From: Acidimicrobiaceae bacterium
GTDB lineage: Bacteria > Actinomycetota > Acidimicrobiia > Acidimicrobiales > Bog-793
Assembly: GCA_025463965.1 (NCBI GenBank)
Contig: JAODBN010000213.1
Location: forward strand, 1 to 12,079
Length of the DNA: 12,079 nt
Direction of reading: 5' to 3'
In this document: positions 1 through 5,650 of the stretch, piece by piece
Layout of the letters: each line of letters starts with the position of its first letter
Position numbering within the stretch: the stretch's first letter is position 1
Notes under the pieces: model-generated
Told to the model about the DNA's origin: nothing
What the model saw: the letters and a program-made list of their open reading frames with translations, nothing else
Database searches by the model: none
Translations under genes and position numbers: made by a program

Positions 1-214
1 AGATGAAGCGCCCGGGGTCGGTCGCACGAGAGGGGAGCACGGCTGCGAGTCGAGCCGCCGACGACCAGGCGCTCGAGAACGGCCACAGTCCTTCCCACCG
101 GCGCGGTCCGAGCAGGTGCCTCTCTCCGAAAAGGTTGCGATGCCGATCCGTCAGGTGGCGCTCGATCGCGCGACTGGCTCGGTCCGCTCGCGCCAACCGG
201 TCGTGGTCCTCCAT
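1..214 (-). CDS. Unrecognised protein, N-terminal 71 residues only (runs off the left edge)
   Basis: Reading leftward from an ATG at 214, the frame stays open to the window edge. It begins MEDHDRLARADRASRAIERH and contains the segment WEGLWPFSSAWSSAARLAAV. The start is 68 nt downstream of the stop of the SDR gene on the same strand, so the two may be co-transcribed. The ribosome binding site is weak (GGTAGGG about 9 nt upstream). Codons mostly end in G or C, as in neighbouring genes. I do not recognise the family. The Trp/Arg-rich N-terminus and the WPFSSA segment vaguely resemble entry helices of alpha/alpha-barrel sugar enzymes, but that is only an impression. The remaining sequence lies outside the window. 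Confidence 0.55.
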   Translation of the reverse strand, partial: MEDHDRLARADRASRAIERHLTDRHRNLFGERHLLGPRRWEGLWPFSSAWSSAARLAAVLPSRATDPGRFI

Positions 215-282
215 CGGGGGCGCCCTACCCGCACGTGTGGAAAGCAAAGCGACCGGGGAGCAACCCTGCCGAATCTCCGCCC

Positions 283-1299
283 TCAATCGCGCTGGACAAG
301 CGCTGCGGCACCCGCGGCAGCGGCCACCCCGGTAAGCCCCATGCCGAGGGCCCGTCGGTGCTGGGAGCACCACAGCTCGAGGCTGCGGGCGTGCGAGCGA
401 TCGTCGAAGCTGCCGTGCGCGCCGTGGTCCTTGCTTCCGGGGCCGTCCACCGGGTCGTAGAGGTTGTCCGGCCGATCTGGAGGCTCTGGCGCGTCGGTCT
501 GCTGGGCCTTGTAGCCGGTGCGCGCGAGGTAGCGGTCGAGGATCGCCGGGGCGAGCCTTTGGGCGAGGAGCGTGGCCACGGTGCTGCCGCCGACCCAGTA
601 CTGCTTCCTCGATGGGTGCTCGAGCGCCCACACGACGCCCCGGGCAGCAAGCTCCGGTTGGTAGATCGGAGGCACCGGCTGCGGACGATTCGGAAGCCGC
701 GTCCGTACCCAGGAGAACTGCGGTGTGTTGACTGCGGGCATCTGTACGACGGTGATCTGCACGGGGCTCTTGTCGTGCAGGAGCTCGCATCGGAGCGACT
801 CGGTGAAGCCGTTCACGGCGTGCTTAGCTCCGCAGTAGGCGGACTGGAGCGGGATCGACCGCTCCGAGAGGGCCGATCCCACCTGGACGATGGTGCCGCG
901 TCCGCGGGGTTCCATCAGCGAGAGGGCGATCATCGTCCCATGCACGAAGCCGAGATAGCTCACCTCGGTCACCCGGGCGAAGTCTTCGGGGCTGACCTGC
1001 TTGAAGGGCGCGAAGACCGAGGTGAATGCGTCGTTGATCCATCCCTCGATCGGACCGAGCTCCGCTTCGGCGCGCTGGGCGGCCTCTCGAAGGGCCCCAA
1101 AGTCCGCCACGTCGGTTGGGTACGCCCGTGCGGTGCCGCCCGCCGCCTCGATGGCGCGCACCGCGCCGTCGAGGCCGGCAGATCCTCGTGCGACCAGTGC
1201 CACTTTGGCCCCGAGACGCCCCAACTCCTCGGCGGTCGCGCGGCCGATGCCGGCGCTCGCCCCGGTCACGAGGACGACCTTCTCCGCAAACCGGCTCAT
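283..1299 (-). CDS. SDR-family NAD(P)-dependent oxidoreductase with C-terminal extension
   Basis: A 338-residue short-chain dehydrogenase/reductase. The Rossmann cofactor motif TGASAGIG is at 12-19. An Arg at the end of the second beta strand (VALVARG, 33-39) favours NADP(H) over NAD. The catalytic Ser142, Tyr155 and Lys159 are present with normal spacing (SAYCGAK). The usual NNAG motif reads INDA at 88-91, a deviation seen in some divergent members. Residues 1 to about 255 form the SDR core. The tail is longer than in classical 250-residue SDRs: a charged stretch, then an Ala/Gly-rich hydrophobic segment at about 318-335 that could be a membrane anchor. GGAGG sits 6 nt before the ATG, so the start is secure. 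The substrate cannot be told from sequence. The gene follows the PAS-LuxR regulator gene on the same strand, separated by 175 bp. Confidence 0.93.
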   Translation of the reverse strand: MSRFAEKVVLVTGASAGIGRATAEELGRLGAKVALVARGSAGLDGAVRAIEAAGGTARAYPTDVADFGALREAAQRAEAELGPIEGWINDAFTSVFAPFKQVSPEDFARVTEVSYLGFVHGTMIALSLMEPRGRGTIVQVGSALSERSIPLQSAYCGAKHAVNGFTESLRCELLHDKSPVQITVVQMPAVNTPQFSWVRTRLPNRPQPVPPIYQPELAARGVVWALEHPSRKQYWVGGSTVATLLAQRLAPAILDRYLARTGYKAQQTDAPEPPDRPDNLYDPVDGPGSKDHGAHGSFDDRSHARSLELWCSQHRRALGMGLTGVAAAAGAAALVQRD

Positions 1300-1312
1300 T
1301 GCTCGCCTCCTT

Positions 1313-1324
1313 CGCCGGCCGGCG
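1313..1324. repeat. 12-bp perfect palindrome just upstream of the SDR ribosome binding site
   Basis: CGCCGGCCGGCG is a perfect 12-bp palindrome. Its near edge is 13 bp before the SDR start codon and just upstream of the Shine-Dalgarno. It could be an operator or a small RNA hairpin. In a GC-rich genome a palindrome made only of G and C is weak evidence, so no function is assigned. Confidence 0.3.
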
Positions 1325-1414
1325 CTCGGCTCGGACGCTCTGGCTTACCCGGGGCGAGGTCGCATCAGACGACGCTCACCGGGCCCCCTTCGCTTCACCT
1401 CGTCCATGTCACGG

Positions 1415-1436
1415 GCGCACGGCTGATCGCGCACGG
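1415..1436. promoter_or_regulatory. 8-bp direct repeat GCGCACGG-N6-GCGCACGG (possible regulator site)
   Basis: Two exact copies of GCGCACGG start at 1415 and 1429, 14 bp apart, in the 175-bp gap between the LuxR-type regulator gene and the SDR gene it precedes. Tandem half-sites in a promoter-sized gap are what a dimeric or cooperative regulator would use, and the neighbouring regulator is an obvious candidate ligand. No convincing -10/-35 pair was seen beside it, and GC-rich repeats also arise by chance. Confidence 0.25.
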
Positions 1437-1474
1437 GGACCGACCGAGCAAAAGGAGGCGGCGGGATTGAAGAG

Positions 1475-2584
1475 CTAGCCCCGCATGAGGACAGACAGAA
1501 GCTCGGCTTGGGAGTGGACGCCGAACCGCTCGAAGATGGCCGCCAGATGATTGCGCACCGTGCTCTGGCTGATGAACATCTCCGAAGCGATGGTTGCCAC
1601 CCGCTCGCCCTGGATCAAGCGGCTCAAGACCTCCCACTGGCGAGTGGTGAGGCCGTTGAGCTCTTCGAAGCGGCTGAGGTCGGGATCTTTGCCGACGCGC
1701 TCGAGGATCCCGCTGGCCTGGACCTCCGCGGCGATGCGCCACAGATGGTTCTCCAGCTCGGCGACCCGGCCGGCGGAGCGCTGACGCGTCGGCGGCGGAG
1801 GCGAGGGCAGCAGCATGAAGCAGATGCCTGCCGAGTCGAATCGGGTGAGGACGAGGCATAGCTCCTGCCACCCGCCAGAGCCATCGCGAAGCCGGAGCGA
1901 TCGGGCGACGGAGAAGTCGCGCTCGAGGAAGCGCTCGGCCGCCAGGAGCGCTCGCACGTCGTCGTCGGGGAGCATTTCGAGGAAGTTGCGACCGGTGAGC
2001 TCGTCGGGCGAGACGTGCAAGAGGGGGCCGACTTCGCTGCTGACCGACTTCACCCTCCAGGAGGCATCGGCGATGCCGAGCGCCATCACCACCGGCTCTG
2101 CGCCGAGATACCTTGCAAGCGGGCTCCTTGCGACCCCCGTCGCCGGGGCGAATTCCACGATGGCGATGTGCTGGGAATTGAGCCATACCGATCTCGCCCA
2201 GGCAGTGACGACGCCACCATTGCGGCCTTTCGTGCGCAGTTTCCGCTGGGCTCGGTAGAAGTCAACCACGCCGTCTCGGATCGCGACGAGCGCAGAGACG
2301 GCCGTCTGCGCGTCCCGCTCGTCGTAGAGGCGCTCAACCGAATGGCCGACGATGTCTGCCGCGTCGACGTCGAGCAGCTTCAGCGCGGACTTGGTGATTG
2401 CGGAGAAGGTGAAGTCGGAGAGATCGACGTACGCGATCGGTAGCTCCAGGAGGTCGAAGGCCTCGGTGTTCTCCTCATCGAGGGGATGACGATCGGTCGC
2501 CGGGGCAGGTGGGTGCGCCGGTTGTATGCCTGCTCCGTTGTGCGGAGGCGCATTTCTCTGCTCGTCCGCCGACGACTCGGTCAT
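1475..2584 (-). CDS. PAS-PAS-LuxR transcriptional regulator
   Basis: A 369-residue cytoplasmic regulator. Residues 1-40 are a Pro-rich, probably disordered tail. A first PAS-like domain spans about 41-147 and a second about 163-260; a Pro-rich linker and short helix follow. A C-terminal LuxR/GerE helix-turn-helix lies at about 310-365 (LTTRQWEVLSRLIQG, then the recognition helix with ISQSTVRNHL). There is no receiver domain, no acyl-homoserine-lactone domain and no transmembrane segment, so the signal is probably a small molecule or redox cue sensed by PAS. The frame is open to 2833, but the upstream part overlaps the preceding gene and reads as low-complexity Pro/Arg/Ser. The ATG at 2584, with GGTGGCGAGG just before it and a candidate promoter upstream, is the better start. 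The direct target is unknown; the SDR gene immediately downstream is a candidate. Confidence 0.9.
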   Translation of the reverse strand: MTESSADEQRNAPPHNGAGIQPAHPPAPATDRHPLDEENTEAFDLLELPIAYVDLSDFTFSAITKSALKLLDVDAADIVGHSVERLYDERDAQTAVSALVAIRDGVVDFYRAQRKLRTKGRNGGVVTAWARSVWLNSQHIAIVEFAPATGVARSPLARYLGAEPVVMALGIADASWRVKSVSSEVGPLLHVSPDELTGRNFLEMLPDDDVRALLAAERFLERDFSVARSLRLRDGSGGWQELCLVLTRFDSAGICFMLLPSPPPPTRQRSAGRVAELENHLWRIAAEVQASGILERVGKDPDLSRFEELNGLTTRQWEVLSRLIQGERVATIASEMFISQSTVRNHLAAIFERFGVHSQAELLSVLMRG

Positions 2585-2602
2585 GGCCTCGCCACCCGGA
2601 CG

Positions 2603-2631
2603 ATTGTCCTCGCTTGGCCCTGCAACTACAA
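2603..2631 (-). promoter_or_regulatory. Candidate sigma-70-type promoter for the PAS-LuxR gene
   Basis: On the minus strand, TTGTAG (2631-2626) and GACAAT (2608-2603) are separated by 17 bp. They match the -35 and -10 consensus at 3 of 6 and 4 of 6 positions. Transcription would begin about 11 nt before the ATG at 2584, leaving room for the ribosome binding site. This is pattern matching by eye only. Confidence 0.35.
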
Positions 2632-2720
2632 GGCTGGCGGCGCGTGGCGTGCGCGCCCGGTACTCGAAACGGCGAAGCGGACAGCGAGACCCCGGGTGGG
2701 ACCCTCGGTGAGAGTCGGAG

Positions 2721-3743
2721 TCAGCCCGCCGACATGGTGATGAAGTCCCGGGCGTAGGCGGGCTCAAAGAATCGCTCAGGGGTCTGCAGCATGCTGGAGA
2801 GCAGGTCGGTGCCATTGCCCGGCGAAGCCGCACCGCCGGGTAACGCCGGCGAATAGGTAGCGAACACCGGCCACAGGGGATTCATGTCGAGGGTCATCGC
2901 CCGCACCGCACCGGCGCGAACGAGGACATCGGCCAGATCGACGATGGTCATGGGACCGGCGACGTACACGAGCGCCCCGTTGGCCGTGAGACCAAGGCCA
3001 GATCGCCAGGTGTTCGGCTTCTGGTAGAGGCTCGAGCCCCACGTCTCAGTGTCGCCCGGGTTGAGCCCGCCGACAGGATGCCCGTGGTCCACGAGCAGCG
3101 TGAGGTTCTGCCGCACCGCGACCACCGACGGCGTCATCGTGACGTCTCGTCCCCAGTCGCCGACGGTGGCGCGCCCGTTGGCGTAGATGACGAGCGACGC
3201 CGCCCCCGCGCGAAGCGGCGCCACGAGGTGCCCCTCGCTCAGATAGCCGCCGTATGACGCGGACAGCTTGTATCCGCCGTTAAAAGCGGCGACGAGGGTG
3301 CGGGCGGCGGTGGCGGAGATCGGAGCGGTGTACTTCCAAAAGAGGCCACCCGGGCTGGTGCTCCCCGAATAGAGACGAGCGTGCAGCAGCGACGTGTCCA
3401 TCCAGGCCACCCCGGCGTCCACCGACGGCGCATCCGGCAGCGGCAGGAACGTCTCGTAGACGACCGCCCGGCCACTGACGTGCCTGCCGGCGGGGTGCCA
3501 GACGCCGGCACCTGCTGCTGGCGCGGATGGGAAAGCATGGAGGGGGAGGGGGGACGGTAGAGCCTTGGGCGCTTTGCCGGTCGGGCGGGACGCAGGGGAC
3601 GGCTTCGAGCGTGCTGAGGCGCCCGCACTGCTCACCGAAAGCGTGGCGGCGCCGGAGACGGCGAGCCCGGCGAGGAGCAACCCGACGGCACGGACACGGC
3701 GGGGCGTGGGAGCGGGCTTCGCAATGGCGCTCGTGCAAGTCAT
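2721..3743 (-). CDS. Secreted phosphodiester glycosidase-like (NAGPA-domain) protein
   Basis: A 340-residue protein starting at an ATG with AGGAGG seven nt upstream; this is preferred over an in-frame start at 3797. Residues 1 to about 43 form an export signal: a basic PRRVR segment, then a hydrophobic stretch and an Ala-rich cleavage region. A Pro/Ser/Lys-rich linker (44-75) follows. The mature part resembles the phosphodiester glycosidase (NAGPA, DUF2233-type) fold: FNGGY at 154-158, the RSGLGLTANG strand at 247-256, a helix that fits LADVLVRAGAVRA, and LDMNP at 285-289. Many family members have an Asp-Gly-Gly at that last position; here it is Asp-Met-Asn. The family acts on sugar phosphodiesters and exopolysaccharides outside the cytoplasm. 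The exact substrate is unknown. About 225 bp with no gene lie upstream. Confidence 0.8.
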   Translation of the reverse strand: MTCTSAIAKPAPTPRRVRAVGLLLAGLAVSGAATLSVSSAGASARSKPSPASRPTGKAPKALPSPLPLHAFPSAPAAGAGVWHPAGRHVSGRAVVYETFLPLPDAPSVDAGVAWMDTSLLHARLYSGSTSPGGLFWKYTAPISATAARTLVAAFNGGYKLSASYGGYLSEGHLVAPLRAGAASLVIYANGRATVGDWGRDVTMTPSVVAVRQNLTLLVDHGHPVGGLNPGDTETWGSSLYQKPNTWRSGLGLTANGALVYVAGPMTIVDLADVLVRAGAVRAMTLDMNPLWPVFATYSPALPGGAASPGNGTDLLSSMLQTPERFFEPAYARDFITMSAG

Positions 3744-3920
3744 TCTTGGACCTCCTGGCGTCGGCGGGGGACCCTCACTGCGGGGGAACCGTCGCACCGC
3801 TTCTTCGAGGACCGCGGGCGAAAAGCTAGACCGCCCACCTTGCGCCGAGATGAACGGCTCTGGGCTTTCCTGGGCTCGGAGAGCGTTACTGCCGCAAGCA
3901 CCTCGAGAAGGGGGTCGCGC

Positions 3921-3940
3921 TCGCCACCGGTCGCCACCGG
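3921..3940. repeat. Tandem 10-bp repeat upstream of the secreted glycosidase-like gene
   Basis: Two back-to-back exact copies of TCGCCACCGG lie in the 225-bp gap (3744-3968) between the DUF2277 stop and the start of the secreted glycosidase-like gene. Each junction creates an ACCGGT palindrome. It could be a regulator binding site or a slippage product. No clear promoter was identified in the rest of this gap. Confidence 0.35.
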
Positions 3941-3968
3941 TTGAACGAAATGGGACATCTTTCCTTGA

Positions 3969-4223
3969 TCACCGCTTGCCGACAGAGATCCGCCGGAGCG
4001 GGGGCACCTGGCTCGGTGGCTGCTGGCGAGCGGGGAGCTGACCCAGGAGCGCGGTCGTGGCGGCGGTCACGGCGCGCACGGCCTCCTCGAACGCTTGAAC
4101 GGTGCGCTCGGTGGGCGATTGCACTCCGCTGACCTTGCGAACGTACTGACGAGCCGCCGCCTCGATCTCGTCGGCGCTCGCCGGAGGCTCGAGGCCTCGC
4201 AGGATGGTGATGTTCCGACACAT
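3969..4223 (-). CDS. DUF2277 family protein
   Basis: An 84-residue protein beginning MCRNITILRGLEPPASADEI, followed by EAAARQYVRKVSGVQSP. This is the signature N-terminus of the DUF2277 family of small bacterial proteins of unknown function; the length and the conserved Arg/Lys-rich helix fit. The ATG at 4223 starts exactly at the conserved MCRN and is preferred over an in-frame start at 4304, which would put 27 residues inside the lacI gene. It begins 10 nt after the lacI stop, and its weak GGTGG ribosome binding site abuts that stop, so translation is probably coupled and the two are co-transcribed. The residues after 64 are Pro/Arg-rich and not conserved in families I recall. No function is assigned. 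Confidence 0.85.
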   Translation of the reverse strand: MCRNITILRGLEPPASADEIEAAARQYVRKVSGVQSPTERTVQAFEEAVRAVTAATTALLGQLPARQQPPSQVPPLRRISVGKR

Positions 4224-4233
4224 GCCACCAACC

Positions 4234-5262
4234 CTATGGGGCGGCCGCGCTCGCTTCCCGGCGCGCCGGACCCGTTGAGCCACGAACGACAAGCTCGGGC
4301 TCAAAGAGAAGCTCTTCGGTCGCGGCGGGTGCGCCTTCGATCTGGCTGACGAGCAGGGCGACGGCCGCGCGCCCGATCGCCTCGATCGGTTGGCGCACCG
4401 TGGTGAGCGCGGGATCGGTGCACATCATGAACGCGGAGTCGTCGAAGCCGACCACCGAGACGTCTTCGGGGACCCGAAGCCCTTGGCGTCGGACCGCCCG
4501 GATGGCTCCGAGAGCGAGCGGGTCGCTGGCGCAGATGATGGCGGTGACGTCGCGCTGCAGCAGGCGGACGGCAGACGCGTGGCCCGCCTCGAGGGAGAAC
4601 GGGGCCCGCTCGACGAGGCCCGTGGGGTCCGCCAACCCGAACCGACGAGCAACTTGTGCCAAGGCGGCGAGCTTGCGCCGGCTCGGAATGTGACCTTCGG
4701 GACCGAGAATGGCGCCGATCCGCTCGTGGCCGAGCGAGGTCAAATGGCCGAACGCCTGCTCGACGGCGACAGCGTCGTCTGTGCAGACCTGGGGGAACGC
4801 GAGACCGTCGACAGCCGCATTGACCACGACGACGGGCAGCGATCGCTCGCGTAGCAGCCAATAGTGCTCATGGGGTGAGTCCGCCTCGGCGTAATTGCCT
4901 CCAGCGAAGACGACCCCGGACACCTGCTGGCCAAGCAGCATGTCCACGTACTCCGCCTCGGAGAGCGTGCTCGCGCCGCGGGTGCACAAGACGGGGGTGA
5001 ACCCGAGTTGGGCGAGCCCACCTCCGACGACCTCGGCGAGTGCCGGGAAGATCGGGTTCTGCAACTCGGGGAGCACCAGGCCGACGAGGCGCGCCCGCTC
5101 ACCGCGTAGTTGGGTCGGTCGTTCGTACCCGAGGACGTCCAATGCAGTGAGCACCGCCGCCCGCGTCGCCTCCGATACACCCGGCCGGCCGTTCAGCACG
5201 CGGCTGACCGTCGCCTCGCTGACTCCCACCTTGCTTGCTACGTCGGCCAGTCGGCGGTTCAT
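4234..5262 (-). CDS. LacI-family transcriptional regulator, probably of the alpha-glucosidase gene
   Basis: A 342-residue LacI/GalR repressor. The N-terminal helix-turn-helix at 4-48 contains LADVASKVGVSEATVSRVLN and the hinge-proximal GYERP. The periplasmic-binding-protein-like sensor domain spans about 58-330, with the characteristic C-terminal segment DVSVVGFDDSAFMMCTDPAL and TTVRQPI at 267-293. That segment is typical of regulators of alpha-glucoside, maltose or trehalose genes. The gene is divergent from a GH13 alpha-glucosidase with a shared control region, so the natural reading is that it represses that gene, and perhaps itself, until an alpha-glucoside binds. The ATG at 5262 has no good Shine-Dalgarno, but TACACT lies six nt before it, so the mRNA may be leaderless. 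The effector sugar cannot be told from sequence. Confidence 0.93.
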   Translation of the reverse strand: MNRRLADVASKVGVSEATVSRVLNGRPGVSEATRAAVLTALDVLGYERPTQLRGERARLVGLVLPELQNPIFPALAEVVGGGLAQLGFTPVLCTRGASTLSEAEYVDMLLGQQVSGVVFAGGNYAEADSPHEHYWLLRERSLPVVVVNAAVDGLAFPQVCTDDAVAVEQAFGHLTSLGHERIGAILGPEGHIPSRRKLAALAQVARRFGLADPTGLVERAPFSLEAGHASAVRLLQRDVTAIICASDPLALGAIRAVRRQGLRVPEDVSVVGFDDSAFMMCTDPALTTVRQPIEAIGRAAVALLVSQIEGAPAATEELLFEPELVVRGSTGPARREASAAAP

Positions 5263-5268
5263 CCGACC

Positions 5269-5274
5269 AGTGTA
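5269..5274 (-). promoter_or_regulatory. Possible -10 element of lacI giving a leaderless mRNA
   Basis: On the minus strand, TACACT ends six nt before the lacI ATG at 5262. A transcript from it would start at about the A of the start codon, which agrees with the absence of a good ribosome binding site. No convincing -35 hexamer lies at the right distance, so confidence is low. Confidence 0.25.
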
Positions 5275-5342
5275 GGCAGAACAGAGGAGGTCGTGATTGG
5301 GATCGTCGCTGTTCAGAGCGGTTATTACAGTGTCTGATTCAG

Positions 5343-5354
5343 TTCTTGCGAGAA
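5343..5354. promoter_or_regulatory. Candidate LacI-type operator between lacI and the alpha-glucosidase gene
   Basis: TTCTTGCGAGAA is a 12-bp inverted repeat with a single mismatched pair, overlapping the candidate -35 (TTGCGA) of the alpha-glucosidase promoter. Its size, symmetry and placement suit a LacI-family operator, although the dyad centre is GC rather than the CG common in this family. Other dyads in the same gap are the perfect CTGTACAG at 5366-5373 and GAACAG/CTGTTC at 5279-5284 and 5309-5314. Any of these could be the real site. Confidence 0.35.
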
Positions 5355-5374
5355 GCTGTCGCGGTCTGTACAGT
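5346..5374 (+). promoter_or_regulatory. Candidate promoter for the alpha-glucosidase gene
   Basis: TTGCGA (5346-5351) and TACAGT (5369-5374) are separated by exactly 17 bp. They match the -35 and -10 consensus at 4 of 6 and 4 of 6 positions. Transcription would start near 5381, which is the A of an ATG in another frame. The mRNA would then either carry a leader of about 150 nt to the TTG at 5529 or be leaderless for the small ORF at 5381. Confidence 0.4.
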
Positions 5375-5380
5375 CACCTC

Positions 5381-5650
5381 ATGCCGCGGGGCGGCGACCC
5401 GCCGGGTGCTCCCGGCGTCACGCCGCTCGACGTGACCGTCGCGGCGCTGATGCCCGCCAGCCTCTCCGATGGTGGCCGTGTCTTGCAGCGCCAGATCGTC
5501 GCGGGCCGCTCGCCGGTAGGAGTACGGGTTGAGGATGCCAAAGCACGTGGCGGGGAAGCGGGGAACTGCGCGGCGTCGAATGTCCGGTCCGGTCGCCAGC
5601 GGTGCTGGCACCACCAAGCCGAAGGAGAAGGGCCCCGCAGTGGAGCGTGA
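5381..5650 (+). CDS. Possible leaderless small ORF overlapping the alpha-glucosidase start
   Basis: An 89-codon frame beginning MPRGGDPPGAPGVTPLDVTV. The first 44 codons or so after the ATG almost all end in G or C, which is coding-like, while the other two forward frames here either contain stops or lack that bias. The ATG lies six nt after the TACAGT -10 candidate, as expected of a leaderless start, and there is no Shine-Dalgarno. After about 5515 the bias fades and the peptide becomes Gly/Arg/Cys/His-rich without recognisable character. It overlaps the alpha-glucosidase reading frame by about 120 nt. It may be a small protein, a regulatory upstream ORF, the relic of a longer gene, or chance. 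No family was recognised. Confidence 0.25.
   Translation: MPRGGDPPGAPGVTPLDVTVAALMPASLSDGGRVLQRQIVAGRSPVGVRVEDAKARGGEAGNCAASNVRSGRQRCWHHQAEGEGPRSGA

Noticed and set aside
235..1470. 411-codon plus-strand frame opposite the SDR gene
   Set aside because: It is a shadow: the opposite strand carries a complete SDR with all catalytic motifs and a good ribosome binding site. The plus-frame translation has no recognisable domain.
2585..2833. Upstream extension of the PAS-LuxR gene to 2833
   Set aside because: It overlaps the end of the secreted glycosidase-like gene and encodes Pro/Arg/Ser-rich low complexity. The ATG at 2584 has a ribosome binding site and a promoter candidate.
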